Source: Acanthochlamys bracteata
Taxonomy: Eukaryota; Streptophyta; Magnoliopsida; Pandanales; Velloziaceae
Length of the DNA: 64,000 bases
Assembly (NCBI GenBank): GCA_019914995.1
Contig: CM034138.1
Location: forward strand, 4,650,001-4,714,000
Direction: 5' to 3'
The notes under the pieces were generated by a model that saw nothing but the letters and a program-made list of their open reading frames with translations, was not told where the DNA came from and ran no database searches. Each line of letters opens with the position of its first letter. The first letter of the stretch is position 1. Positions 25,353-37,973 of this stretch are shown in pieces. The translations under genes were made by a program, and so were the position numbers.

Positions 25353-26767
25353 TTAGTCTCCATTAATGGTGTGCAGGGACCAGAACTCATCCACAGCCCA
25401 GAAGCTATCGCTTGATTCGTTAGAGAACGTTGTTGCAAAGGCATCAGCGTTCATAGAAGAAGGTAGTTGCTGATGAACCGCGGTGCTGTAGTTTTGCTGC
25501 AGTAATACTTCATCATGATCAAGTCCACTGCTGCTGCTAGCACTGTGGCTAGTGATGCCAGCATTATCCATGAGCATGGCGTTGCTGTAATCCATGGTTT
25601 CACCATGTTTAGTTTTCTTCTGAATTCTTGTCCTCCAATAGTTCTTTATCTCGTTATCTGTTCGTCCTGGCAGCTGCCTCGCGATCTTAGACCACCTAAG
25701 TTTTACGATCGCATAAACAAAAGCAAATGAATTTAAACATGAGTTGAATCATGAGAAAGAATGCTACGTCATGAAAGAAACCCGAGATATTTTGTTGATC
25801 GTCATGAACATGTCACGTGCAATACCCAACGTTAAACTTTTTTACGTAATTCTATCACATGTTTAATTTGCATGTGGTGATATTTTGATCATAGGAACAA
25901 CTATATTTATTATTATTTGAGCTGTGAAATCTCGTAGACATTTCGTATAGAATGTGCACTCCGGAAAAAATCTAAAGTACTATAACCTTCTGAAACCAGG
26001 CAAATACAACAAGTCCTCTTGAGGACAACGATTTCCTACAAAACTTTTAAAATCTCTTTCCCGTTTTGTTTTTCTATCTGTAGTTCTCTCCCTTTTCATG
26101 CAAGTGGTTCTTGTTCATATCTAATTCATCTTGTTTGTTTTCCTATAATGGAAAGACGAAAAGAAAAAACGAAATTGTGAAGCCAAAGAAACAACAAATC
26201 AGGCAGGGCAGGTGTAGAGAAGAAGATATTTTCCCCTCTTCCTAGTGAGACTCCTATTTGAAGATGTAGAAACTCTTCAGACGAAACGTTACCGTCATGG
26301 CCTCTTCCTCGGCCTCAACTTGCATCGATTATAAATTCTTTGTTCAGAACTTATATAGATATGTTCATGACAGATTTGAACAACTAGCTAAGATCATGCA
26401 TGCACCTGTTTCCCCAACGGGCATGGAGTTCGACGATTAGTTGTTGTTCCTCCGGCGTGATGTTCCCTCTCCTCACGTCCGGCCTCAGGTAGTTCAACCA
26501 CCTTAGCCTGCAACTCTTCCCAGTTCTCCTCAACCCTTGTATTTAAAAAAGGGAGATAAACCTTAGTGTTAGAAGATGGATAACAAGTTCAAAGGTCGCC
26601 TTCTTACCTGCGGCCTTGGCGACTGTGTTCCAGACGCCGTCGCCGTGAGTTGCGATGTAGTTGATTAAGATGAAGTCTTCTTCAAGAGTCCATGGGCCTT
26701 TCCTTACCTCTACTTCTTCGCTGCTGCAGTTAATGATCCTCTTGTCCTTGCTTCCTTCTTCCTCCAT
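25353..26767 (-). CDS. R2R3-MYB transcription factor, MYB21/24/57-like (subgroup 19)
   Basis: Three exons on the minus strand: 26767-26608, 26535-26406 and 25695-25353, GT/AG introns of 72 and 710 bases, 210 residues. Two MYB repeats occupy about residues 22-122: R2 with W26, W46 and W66, R3 with I79, W98 and W117, ending [11 protein letters not shown]. The start [20 protein letters not shown] and HGDGVWN, and the end [15 protein letters not shown] (about 196-210), match the subgroup 19 pattern; these factors act in stamen, petal and nectary development downstream of jasmonate in Arabidopsis. That biology is inferred by family. An in-frame ATG 22 codons upstream exists (26833), but the MEEEG start fits family length and leaves a normal leader after the TATA box. 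The gene reads intact. Confidence 0.94.
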
Positions 26768-26914
26768 CTCCGACCGACCGGGGGATGCAAACAAATTAAA
26801 AGGATAGGTGCTATAGCAAAAGAAAGAAGCCAAGGGAGAAGGGTATTGTGTTTGTTTTGTGTTGTGTTTGTGGATGGTGAGAACTGAGAAGAAGAAGAAG
26901 TGATTGTTGGATGG

Positions 26915-26922
26915 TTTTTATA
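26915..26922 (-). promoter_or_regulatory. TATA box of the MYB gene
   Basis: TATAAAAA on the minus strand, about 150 bases before the MYB ATG, leaving a leader of roughly 115-125 bases. It is placed by motif and spacing only. Confidence 0.6.
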
Positions 26923-27235
26923 GACATGCACAGCATCATGTGATTGACAATATTCTATTAATCTCTAACCCTGATTATTAATAGTTGTTAATTAATCACT
27001 TTCACTAATATAAACAGTGGCTCAAGTGAAGAGATTTGTACGCTTAATCACGCATAAGAAATGTAAAGTTTTGTTTAGTACGTACATTTAATTGCGAGAG
27101 CAAGAGTTATCGTGAACGAGTGCACCAACTGTGCATGCGCTAGCTGTTGAACAATAATTTAATAAAAACTAAATCAATCCATTTGGAGTACCTAACGCTA
27201 TGTTTACAGGAGAAATATGTGCTTAGATGGTTCTA

Positions 27236-27271
<36 letters not shown>

Positions 27272-27847
27272 TTTTGGGAGAGACAGTAAAACAGAAACAT
27301 GGCGTTTTTCTTCTTGCATCGACGCCGGCCAGAATTGTAGATATAGAGTTTACAGTGTACCTGATGTTGCATTTCTCCATTGATCATGACCTAGCACGCA
27401 TCAGATGTAGGAAACGTATAAACTTATCATCAACCAGTTATACATATCCAGACGAGTGCAAGCTAGCTAGTCACATGAAGAACTCTTACGTAGTTCCGCA
27501 TATGTCTGACAACATAAGGGTTTCATCGATCATCACTAGAAAAAGTCTATTAGGGGATGCAGGAAAATGTTTCTGGTTTGATCATGGTGAATGTCTGTAT
27601 ACTGTAACAGGACTTGATAAATGATCAGCGTTTTCGTTTGATAAATTATTCTGACATTATTAATACAAAATATTTTTTAAATTAATAGTTAGCTCATAAT
27701 AGTCAGTTAATCATTTTTTGGATTATTTGTAATAAATTGATTATTATGTATTTTAGATAGTTTTCACATATATATATAAAACTTATTCAATTTTTTTTCA
27801 TGAACTGATTAGCAACTAAAAACCAAGATGGTAGCTGCTGCTTATCA
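26923..27847. other. MYB upstream region
   Basis: Promoter-side DNA of the MYB gene with an AG microsatellite (27241-27268). A 135-codon open frame crosses the microsatellite on the + strand but has no recognisable domain and is not called a gene. Confidence 0.4.
27241..27268. repeat. (AG)14 microsatellite
   Basis: Fourteen uninterrupted AG units about 470 bases upstream of the MYB start codon; on the MYB strand it is a CT tract. Confidence 0.95.
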
Positions 27848-28317
27848 ATAGCGACAACAGATATTGGTCGTCATTAGTTAACAGATGTTGGTCGTCATTA
27901 AGTTAACATCGACCAAAGCTACTAGTCACCTTAGTGTTAAAGGCGACCAATAATCTTGGTCACCGAAGTTAACAGGGACCATAGCACATTTCACATTTGT
28001 AGCAAAATACCTCCAACAACGCTGTATCCTTGGTTCTAAAGTCATATTGACTCGACAGGCGACCAAAAGCCAATGGTCACTGTGGATCTTCTTATTGGCG
28101 ATTAGAATGACTTCGTCGCTAGTATCATATATAGTACCGATTCAGTGCTCTTGATTGCTGTTCTGGTAGTGGATTATTTTTGTCACCAATATTATCTAAG
28201 ACCAATAATTGGAGACCACATTTGTTACCGTTTCTTTCTGGTCACTAATACTATTATTGACAAATTTTTTCAATAGCAACTAGCTTTTGTGGTCTCTATA
28301 GGCCTTTTTTTATAGTG
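27848..28317 (-). mobile_element. CACTA-type subterminal region
   Basis: Many short words of the form TTGGTCGTC, GCGACCAA and GGTCACC in both directions, ending in TTTTTTTATAGTG. This is the typical subterminal array and terminus of a CACTA transposon and is the better supported of the two ends described for 23312-28317. Confidence 0.7.
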
Positions 28318-28680
28318 GGTTTTGGAACCCTAGATTGGATCCAGTGATAATAAATATTTAACAATTATTATTTATGCTTTAAATGGAGTAACAGTTTGTC
28401 TAGTGAGTGCTTAGGTTAGAAGAACAAAACAGAAAAATTGAAGAGTTAAAGATTCAAGCAAAAATACCAATTATTCACCATTATTTTGTTATACAGACTT
28501 GACAGATTAAAACTTACTGTTATACAAAGATTGGGCTCTCAAACTAAGATGATTTGCCAAGCACGTACTTAAGGATTAGCATCTCTCCCCCTCCCTCCCC
28601 TCTATCTATATATATATATATATATATATATATCAGCATTCAATTAATGTGAAATTATTAAAAAGAGTAGGTTGCTAAGT
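28318..28680. other. Intergenic with a TA microsatellite
   Basis: No gene. A (TA)n tract lies at 28607-28633 after a C/T-rich run. Confidence 0.6.
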
Positions 28681-28985
28681 CTACCACGTTAGGGCCCAAC
28701 TTGGTCTAGTTTAATTCGAGTTGCTGACCTATTTTTAAATTAGTTAATATATTTTTTACTTAGACACTATTCCAAAACTATACGCTATTAATTTAGACTT
28801 AACTCATCAAGCTAACTCGTCTTTCGCTCGGCTTATTCGGTCTTTCATGCTACTAATTTAAAGTTAGCCTAACTTGAAAGCCCAATAATCCCTTCCCAGC
28901 AATACGCTACTAATTCGGACCTGTCTTCCAAATTAGCCTATCTTTCGTTAGGACCCATTTGACCCTTCACGCTACTAGTCTAGGC
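28681..28985 (-). mobile_element. Diverged LTR/TRIM piece, same family as 57972-58307
   Basis: Read on the minus strand this block contains CAAGTTAGGCTAA, ATTAGTAGCGT, GCGAAAGACGAGTTAGC and GGTCAGCAACTCG in positions matching the solo LTR in Copia 3. The repeated word ACGCTACTAATT (plus strand) recurs about every 60 bases. The TATA-bearing end of the family is missing, so this is an older truncated copy. Confidence 0.65.
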
Positions 28986-29737
28986 TCAGTCGAATTTGGA
29001 CGTGCAACATGATGTAATTTGAACGAGATTTTTTCTAATACATAAAGTGAGGTGCATACAACAAATTTCACTTAAAAAGCAAATCAAATTGTGCATTGTA
29101 CAAATCAGAAAAAAATTGTTCAACACTGGAAGAAAATCACAAAGTTTAATTCTGAAGACATTGTCAGCTTTAATGTAGATCCATGGAAGCAATTTGATCG
29201 AGTTCTTGGAAGATTTTTGAAGTTGTTTTCTGGAGATTGTTAGAGCTTCATACCATCTATTACATTACATAAAAAACAGCTAGAAATCTCAACAACTCAT
29301 GCTGAAATTTCTGTTGCAAAAATGCTTGAAAGTTAACAGCATATCACAAAATTTACTGACTTAATTCTAATAGATATTCATATCGAATTTATATTATAGT
29401 CTAGTAAATATTGGAGGTGAAACCTCAAATATTCATCAATGTTTACAATGACTGTGGACCACTTGCAGGTAAACTTATACAGCAAAAAGTTGTACATGGA
29501 AAATTGACAAAAACACAGAAAATCAGCATAGTATAGAAGGTAGCAGACAAGATTTTTCGTAAAAAATTCAGATAAAATTTCAACCACGAAATTCAAATAT
29601 ATTTCAATTCCAAATGTATTCTATATACAAGAAACACTAAGAACACCTTTGGATTTTGGTATTAATTTTGTTTTTATTAATATGCTAATACTAGGATTTA
29701 GACCCTATATTTATATTTATCTCTAATGATTTTATGT
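28986..29737. other. Intergenic, nothing recognised
   Basis: No gene or delimited repeat. The last five bases (TATGT, 29733-29737) are the left target duplication of the Sirevirus-like element. Confidence 0.5.
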
Positions 29738-31014
29738 TGTTGGGAATCCTAGAACTATATTTTGATGATCACAAACATGTAGGGTTATTGTTTATAGAAT
29801 ACTAATGATTTAATCGCAGCTATTGAAACAAGCATAACAGGATTCTATCAGTGCCAGCATGATCTATCACAACACAGGCAGTTATTCTATAGGAAAAGAC
29901 ATGTTGAAGAATAAAGATGCAGAGATCGCCCAGCTGGAATAGAAGACACGAATAGAAAACAGCAGTCGATTATATCAATGCTAAATCAGTACCAAAGGCC
30001 GAACTTCAATAAAATGTCAAATTTGACTTAACCCACACATACAAATACTCATCCCAAAAAGCGTGCACTGTTGCCAGTGAGTATTAATTGCAACAGAATT
30101 AAAAATACACATCAAAGCACTTGTAAGGACGATGAATTAAATAGAGGAACACGATCCGCCAAAGATCCCATCACTCAGCTAATCACCATCCGAGACGGCT
30201 CAACGGGCATATTTGGAGACCGATAACAAGAAGACACTGAAGATGATGTCTTGAAGATCGGGTTGGAGGAGGAAATCTGTTCAATCGGCCAACCTAGAAA
30301 AAAAATGAAGTTATAAAATTGAAGGATAGAGAAAGAAAAAAAAAATAAAACGGAGAGCAAAACCAAAAAAGTCTTTCAAAAAGAAAACATCCTCTGTTCT
30401 CGCTAAAGCATCAAGTCAAAATAGTTACCTTTAAATCTCTGGCTTTTTGTTTGATCTCCTCACCTAATTCAATCTTAAAACGTATATGTGAGGGAAAGAT
30501 CCTGTGCTATAATCTGAGTTATAATCGTCTTAAAATTGAGTAAGTGCGTACTGCCACTTGTGAGCAAGAGGCTTGAGGAAGCTCCTGCTCGCGAAATTGT
30601 TCTTGTTGTAAGTGTAAGTTCTACAGTAGAGAACTAGCTGTGTACATGCTGATGGTTCAGCTTGAGAAGTGAATCGATGTAACGAAGAAGCATGTCAAAG
30701 CATGGTAGTTAGTTCCGGAGATTTATAATTCAAAATTAGTGGATTTCACTCAGGTTGAGTGATTGTGGACGTAGGCAAATTAGTTGCTGAACCACGTAAA
30801 TTGATTGTGCATTAGCATGTGTGTGTTTTGAATTTCTTCTGTTTGAGTATCCTTTAGAGCTAATCATACCGCACAGAACACTCTGTTCTTAGATCTCGGT
30901 TTGAATCCGGTCAACTGAAATAGTGCTATTCATTGGAATAAAATTTAATTTTTTTTATATTTCAACTCAATTAATCCCTCTCTTTTTGAGTTGATTGTGT
31001 AGAACTGAACAACA
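29738..31014 (+). repeat. 5' LTR of Sirevirus-like element
   Basis: 1277 bp, TGTTGGGAATCC to ACAACA. The early part contains TTTTGATGATCACAAACATG, a typical start zone. It aligns end to end with 38241-39541. Confidence 0.93.
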
Positions 31015-31016
31015 AG

Positions 31017-31028
31017 TGATATCAGAAC
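31017..31028 (+). other. Primer binding site of Sirevirus-like element
   Basis: TGATATCAGAAC, a two-base variant of the tRNA-Met site TGGTATCAGAGC, two bases behind the LTR. Confidence 0.8.
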
Positions 31029-31074
31029 ATGCCTCAAATTCAAAATTTTAACCAACTGAGGTAAAGGTCTCTTA

Positions 31075-32760
31075 ATGGCTAACTTAGTTCATATTGCTTT
31101 TGAAGGCAAGTCATCAAACCGACCTCTCCTGTTTGATGGAACCAACTACGGCTACTGGAAAACAAAGATGACGATCTTCATCTGAGCCTAAGACTATATA
31201 CTATGGAAAATTGTTCACGATGGATCAATTGTACCCACCAAAACTAATGCAGAAGGTAGAACCATTCCTAATCCTGAAAACGTGTATACTAACGAAAACA
31301 ACCGGGCTATGTCACTGAACAACAGGGCAATGAACTTGTTATACTGGTCATTTGACTCAAATGAGTTCAACCGCATCTGCAGCATTGCCAAAGAAATTTT
31401 GGATCAACTGGAAGTAACACATGAAGGCATCACCCAAGTTAAAGAGATCAGGATCAACTTACTCATGCATGATTATGAGAACTTTAAAATGAACCAAGGT
31501 GAGATAATTACTCAAATGTACACCAGATTCACTAATATTATAAATTTTTTGAAAAATTTAGAGAAAGTATTTAAGTCAGAGGAACTTAAGTGGAAAATAC
31601 TAAGAACTGTACTACCTACATTTGGATCCAAAGTTGATGCAATTGAAGAAAACCCCAACTTTCCTCAGATCACACTAGATGAACTCATAGGTAAGTTAAT
31701 GACCAAGAAACTTTCATGGAAAAAGGCTGATGACCGACTTGAAGAAATTGCACTGAAAAATAGGTATGTGAATTATCTTCTAATGATGAACAAGATATTG
31801 CATTGCTAACCAAAAAGCTCAGGAATCTATTATGAAAGAACAAGTTCAAGAAAAGAAAAAACTATAGAAAATTTCAGCGTGAAGATGACAATTCTGAAGG
31901 AAACTGCTATCACTGCAATAAGTTAGGACATTTTAGAAATGAATGCCCTTTTCTAAGAAGAACCAGAGCAAATGACTCAAGAAAAATAAAAGCCACGGTA
32001 GCTTGGAGTGATAAAGATGATACATCATCAGAAGAAAGCGAGCAGACTGAAGCTAAAATTCAAGGCGAGATCAATCTTTTTCTGATGGCTGACAGTGAAC
32101 ATCCAAGTGAGGTAAATTCCTCTGATTGTGACACTGATGAAGATATTCAAAATGTGTTTGATGAATTATATTCAAAATATCTTAGAGTAAAAATTAATAG
32201 AAACACTATAAAAGTATACATGCATGATCTAAAAAAAGAGAATGACAAATTAAGCAAAGAGATACTCAGCTTGAAAACTGGCTTGGATGATAAGACCAAT
32301 ACCATTAAGGATATTTTACATGCTTACTATGATCAAATGAACTCTAGATTATGTACCTTACATATTGAGAACAATCGTTCGGTTTAAACAATTGAAAAAC
32401 TTCGTGTTAAAATAAGTGAGCATGAGGCTGGTAACCTTAATCATGCTACTGTTAAAGACATGACAGAAAGAATTTCAGAACTTGAAGAGCTGAATGAAAT
32501 TCTAAGCAGGAAAGTGGATAGATTATCCTATCCAACCATACCAAACTTCAGACCCTTCATGGATGATTATAATAATATGTTCAAAAAGGAGATGGCATTG
32601 CAAGAAGAAAATCAGAAGCTACACAATGACAACAAGGTCTTGAAGGAAAATGTTCAAGATCTGCTAGCTAAGAACAGTGATCTACAAGCATCTTTGGCAA
32701 GGTTCGTAAAAGGTAAAGATAAGCTAGATGTCATTCAGAAAGGAAGGGATTGACTACACA
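31075..32760 (+). pseudogene. gag of Sirevirus-like element, broken
   Basis: Starts MANLVHIAFEGK and continues with RPLLFDGTNYGYWKTKM, the start of the retrotransposon gag (UBN2-like) domain; a stop follows at about 31182. The main capsid part (31282-31809) includes QGEIITQMYTRFTNIIN. The zinc knuckle CYHCNKLGHFRNEC lies at 31905-31946 in another frame. The tail (32085-32753) is lysine/glutamate-rich with heptad-like leucines, for example LEELNEILSRKVDRLSY, a likely coiled coil, which fits long Sirevirus gags. Not translatable as one protein. Confidence 0.87.
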
Positions 32761-35700
32761 CAGACCAATATGAACACACTTACTAGGAGCTCCAGTAGTA
32801 AGCAACACTTCCGAATAAACAGTGAGCCATCATATATGGATATGCATCGAGGCACTCTAAGTATTCCCTTCTCAAGTTAGCAAAAATATAGCCCTGTATT
32901 ATATAGTGAGTATGCTGTTGATGAATCTTACTCCTCAACTCCATTCATAAAATATTTTTACTGTGGTAGGAAGGGATATAACATAAACTCCTGCTGGTAC
33001 AAAAAGAATGCAAATAAAATTAGAATGATTTGGGTTCCAAAAAGAACTACTAGGATTGCTCTTTAGGAACCAAAGTAATTTGGGTACCTAAATATTAATT
33101 TCCTGTTGTAGGAAAAGAAAATGGAGGGCAGTCAAACGAAAAGCAGATGGTATCGAGATAGTTGCTGCTCCAGACACATGACAGGAAATATCAAATGCTT
33201 TAGTCACCTGCAAGATCAATTAGGTGGAAATGTAATTCTTGGTGATAACAGCAAATGCATAGTGGTTGGAATTGGTAAAATTGGTAATATTTTTTCACTA
33301 TGCATTGAGAACGTTTTACATGTATAGGGACTCAAGCACAACCTGCTGAGTATAAGTCAGCTTTGTGACAATGATTTTAAAGTCAACTTTACTAATCAAT
33401 GCTGTTCAATTGTCAACTCCAAATCTGAAAAAGAAATTCTACATGGGAAAAAGAAGGTAATGTGTATGTACTTTATATTGATGAATATCATAATCATAAA
33501 ATCTGTTTACTGGCCAGTCAACAAGAAAACATTTGGTTATGGTACAGAAGACTTGGGCACTGCAGTATAAAAATCCTCTCCAAACAAACTCCTGAAACTA
33601 AACTTAGTAAAAAGTCTTCCTGAAACAACCTTCAAACTAGAATATCTCTATGATTCCTGGACGAAAGAAAAACAGATTAGATCATCCTTCAAACCTAAAC
33701 AGGTTGTTACAACACAGAAGCCACTCCAACTATTACATATGAACTTATTTGAACCCTCTCGCATTGCAAGTCTGGGAGGTAAGTACTACTATTTAGTTAT
33801 TGTAGATAATTACTCGCATTTCTGTTTGATATATTTTCTTGCATTTTAAAATGATGCATTAAATATATTTTCAATCCTTTTCAAGAGAATTCAAAATGAG
33901 CTAGATTTTAAAATCATTGCAATGCATAGTAATCATGGTAAAGATTTTGAAAACTTTGATTTTGATAAATTTGCAATACAAATAGTATTGTCCATAATTT
34001 TTCTGCCTCTAGAACTCCTCAACAAAATAGTGTTGTTGAAAGAAAGAATAGGGTACTAGTGGAAATGGCAAGAACTATGTTAATTGAACAAAATTTGCCT
34101 AAGTACTTCTGGGCAGAAGCTGTAAGCACAGCATGCTACATCATCAATCGTGCATTCATCAGACCTATTCTTAAGAAGACTCCATACGAACTCCTAAAAG
34201 ATAAGAAGCCTAATATTTCATATATTAAATGTTTTGGATGCAAATTTTTGTGTTAAATAATGGAAAGAAAAACCTTGGTAAGTTTGATGACAGAAGTGAT
34301 GAAGATTTTTCTAGGATACTCTACCAACTCTAAGGCATATGGAGTTTTTAACAAAAGAACCTTAACAGTTGAAGAATCCATTTATGTTATTTTTTTGAGT
34401 CTAACAGTGGGTCAAGAAAGAAATCAATTATGGATGCAGGATCAGTTGTTGAGGAAGATATAATTTTTACTATATCTGAGAAGCAGCCCTCTCTTTCAGA
34501 ACAAGATACAAATAATGAACAACCTAATGAAGTTGAAGCAGAAAATGAACACATCTCAGATGAAATGACTCATCAACTTGAAACTTTGGAAATCAGGCCA
34601 AGACCATTCAAATATAGATCAAGCCATCCACAAGAAAATATAATAGGTAATGCAAGTGAAGGTATAAGAATTCGATCTCAACTCAAATGTAACTTCATTG
34701 AACACTCAGCATTTGTTTCTACTATTGAACCAAAATGCTTTTTGAAGCTCTTGAAAATGATTGCTGGATTACTGCTATGCAAGATGAATTAAATAAATTT
34801 GAAAGAAACAATATATGGCATTTAGTTAGAATACCGTTAAATAAAACCATAATAGGAACTAAATCGGTACTTAGAAATAAAGTAGATGACAATGGTAACA
34901 TCATTAAAAACAAAGCTAGATTAGTGGCAACAGTATATAATCAAGAAGAAAATATTGACTATGATGAGACATATGCCTCTGTAGCCCGTCTTGAAGCCAT
35001 TAGAATGTTACTAGCATTTGCATGTCATAAAGACTTTAAACTCTTTCAAATGGATGTCAAAATGCATTTTTGAATAGCTTACTAAAAAAGGAGGTCTATG
35101 TTGAACAACCCCCTGGATTTGAAAATGAAGACTTTTCAGAACATATCTTCAAATTAAACAAGGCTCTATATGGCCTCAAACAAGTCCCTAGAGCTTGATA
35201 TGAACGCCTAAGTACCTTTTTGACTGAAAAGGGTTTTTCACGAGGTAAAATCGACTTAACCTTGTTCATTATGCATGACAGTAATGATGTTCTAATTGTG
35301 CAAATATATGTTGATGACATAATATTTGGATCAACTAATGAAAAATTATGTAAGATATTTGTTGAGCTAATGTAGGGAGAGTTTGAGATTAGTCTAATGG
35401 TGGAGTTAAATTACTTCCTTGGACTTCAATAAAGCAACTACAAAATGGGATCTTCATTAATCAAAGTATATCAAAGAGTTGATTGCTAATACAAAATGGA
35501 AACAAGAAAAAAAGTCAACACACCCATGGCAACCTCCTTCAAACTCGACTTGAGTGAGACAGATAAATCAATTGATAAAAAGACTTATAGAGGTATGATC
35601 GGCTCACTTCTCTATTTGACAGCAAGTAGGCCTGACGTATAGTTTAATGTGTGCTTATGTGTTAGATTTCAAAATAATCCTAAAAAAACTCATTTGTGTG

Positions 35701-36236
35701 CTGTTACAAGAATATGTAGATACCTTAAAGGTACCACAGATTTGGATTTATTCTATCCAAAAGGATGCAGTTTCAATCTCATTGCCTATGTCGATGCTGA
35801 CTTTGGAGGATGCAAGCTAGACAGGAAAAGCACTAGTGGATCCTGTCAAATTCTTGGTTTTCAGAAAAACAGTCCTCTATGGCAATGTTTACTGTTGAGG
35901 CAGAATACGTCGCTTTCGGTAGCTGCTGTGCACATGTATTATGGATTAAACACTAATTATTATTATGGTTTTGATTTGAGGAACGTGCCTATTTTTTGTA
36001 ATAATACTAATGCTATCAAATTAAAAAAATTTTCTATTTTGCACTCTCGCACTAAACATATTGAGTTACGACACCATTTTATCTCTAGGCATGTTGAATG
36101 CAACAATATAGTTTTGCTTTTTGTAAACACTGAAAATCAACTTGCTGATATTTTTACAAAACCGTTGGTTTTGATCAGTTTTCAAAAATTTGTTATGAAT
36201 TGGGTTTATATTTCATGTAATGAATATTTTCTGTAA
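32761..36236 (+). pseudogene. pol of Sirevirus-like element, broken
   Basis: The protease region reads DSCCSRHMTGN at about 33151 where the family has DSGCS, so the residue after Asp-Ser is changed. The integrase spans about 33300-34250 with several stops; WAEAVSTACYIINRAF closes it. The reverse transcriptase has NKARLVATVYNQ (34908), FQMDVKMHF (35046), LNKALYGLKQVPRA (35155) and a preserved IYVDDIIFG catalytic box (35307). The RNase H has YVDADFGGCKLDRKSTSG (35787), then HSRTKHIELRHHFI and QLADIFTKPL. The last frame ends at 36236. Frameshifts near 35070, 35200 and 35370 separate parts of RT. Confidence 0.9.
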
Positions 36237-36458
36237 AATAGAGAACTCTGTTTTTTTGTATATATGTGCTCTTAGCTTGTTTTTAGTCAACCATTTTTCA
36301 AAAACCACTCCTTAAGTTCATTTAAAATATTTGCAACTCAACACTCTCCTCTGCACATAGTGATTAACTTGATATACCTCATCGAAACTACTTTCTCTCC
36401 TATCTCTCTCATGCCATAACCAAAATTCCTAAAACTTCATCTCCACTTACTGGCAAGA

Positions 36459-37710
36459 ATGCCGACCAAGGAACCTGCCCGAAAGTCCAAGAAGAACAAA
36501 CAAGAAAATGACAAGCACAAGCTATTCAAGAGTCCAATGGCTTACAAAACTATCTGGATCATCTCCGGTTGCCAGTCTTGCTGCCGGCGACAATTCGATT
36601 CCAAGACTTTGACTCTGCCGGACGAGAAATCAAGGAATTGTTTGAATTTCAAGGATAAATGTCTCTAATCTTTTTGCCGGGAATGTATTTCGAGGATAGC
36701 GTTCGGGTCTTTTACACAAATCTGAAGTTGGCCGGAATCTTCTTACTCAACACTGAAGTTCATGGGGTAAGAGTAAATCTGGAACCTAGATCCTTAGCGA
36801 TGTTACTAAATGTTCCTTTCCATGAGAACGTGGATACAATGAATTCAACTAAAGAGAATTACCTAAAGTTGGCACTGGACATAGACACTATTTTAGAAAA
36901 GGAGTTAAAATCAATTGCTAATCTACCCTTCACGGGCTGTGTCATATCATCTTCAGAATCATTATACCCAGGACTGGAAGCATAAATGATCTGTCCACTG
37001 TTGACTCTACATTCTTTGGAGAACAATGAAAAAGCTCCCTATAAACATCACCGAGCTTATGATCAGTCACCGAGCTTATTACTGTCAAGCACTTGCCATA
37101 CCCTCATATCATCAGCGGTATTTGCCGAAAATAAAATGTGGAGATGGATAAATTTGAAGATGTTGAAAGATAGAACAGATAGTTCTGCATGAAAATTCAT
37201 TACTAGATTAACCTCGGCCGAGACTAGAGGAGCTCGCTCTTTTAGATAGCAGCAGCAAAACAGGACAGATATTCCACAGTAATCTACATGTCCAGATGTA
37301 CCAGGATGTGTTCTAGTTCCAGTAGAACAGATAGAAAAAATGAAACGCACCATTGAAAGCCTGCAAACTGAGTTGAAAGGACAAATGCAGAAATTACAAG
37401 ACACAATTGCATTTCAAGCTGAACAGTGTGATTCCAAATTTTTGGAAGTTAGGAACACCATCATCTTTGCTCTAGAAGAACTAAAGAAATCTAATCAGAA
37501 AAAGGACAATGGAGGAACTGAGATAGAATCTCAACCAGAGCAGCAAGAACTAAGATCTAGAGCACCTGTCTGCAAGGAATTTACCTGTCTATGAGGATGA
37601 ATCTGAAATTCTTCCTCAATCATCTCCTGCTCCACCCAAGCATACAAGACCTAGACCATCTGGATGCAGATCCTCTTGCAGAAGCAAAACCAAACCACCA
37701 TCCTAAACCT
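36459..37710 (+). pseudogene. Extra ORF remnant after pol (Sirevirus env-like region)
   Basis: Starts with a lysine-rich stretch (MPTKEPARKSKKNKQ), then SVRVFYTNLKLAG and VRVNLEPRSLAMLLNVP (36687-36828), a pattern shared with plant transposon-associated proteins found downstream of pol in Sireviruses. A later part (37340-37594) is coiled-coil-like (KRTIESLQTELKGQMQ), followed by a proline/arginine-rich tail. Frames change at about 36665, 36985 and 37590. The literature calls the region env-like by position; I see no convincing signal peptide, so membrane or envelope function is not claimed. Confidence 0.65.
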
Positions 37711-37973
37711 TTCATAGACCAAAACCTACCCGTAATCTGTTTTCTATATTTTGCTTAACCTTTCAAGAAGGCTTTTGGTACAATGTATAGTTTGTCTATG
37801 TCTGAAATCCACATGAATACAGATCTTTTGCTTGTCTGTTTTAATGTCTATGTATCTCAAAGACCTTGCTGCATTTTGGTTGATTAATCAATATGACCTT
37901 GTTTGTATGCATGTTTAATGTTTTTCTATGCTCTTTTCAATGGTTGCAATTTTTTTTACTACTGACAAAAAGA

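Larger units (their letters stand above)
23312..28317. mobile_element. Possible CACTA element whose ends bracket the MYB gene
   Basis: The left end reads CACTATAAAAAAA at 23312 and the exact inverse TTTTTTTATAGTG closes at 28317, giving 13-bp inverted ends of the CACTA (En/Spm) type. Both flanks inward contain GCGACCAA/TTGGTCGTC words, the usual subterminal style of these elements. The three-base flanks are TGT on the left and GGT on the right, so the expected 3-bp duplication matches at only two of three positions. No transposase is seen. The ends may belong to one gene-carrying element or to two separate fragments. Confidence 0.4.

Noticed and set aside
27217..27624. 135-codon frame upstream of the MYB gene
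   Set aside because: It reads through the AG microsatellite and has no domain or conserved-looking composition.
36459..37710. Retroviral envelope gene
   Set aside because: Position after pol alone suggested it; no signal peptide, cleavage site or membrane anchor was seen.
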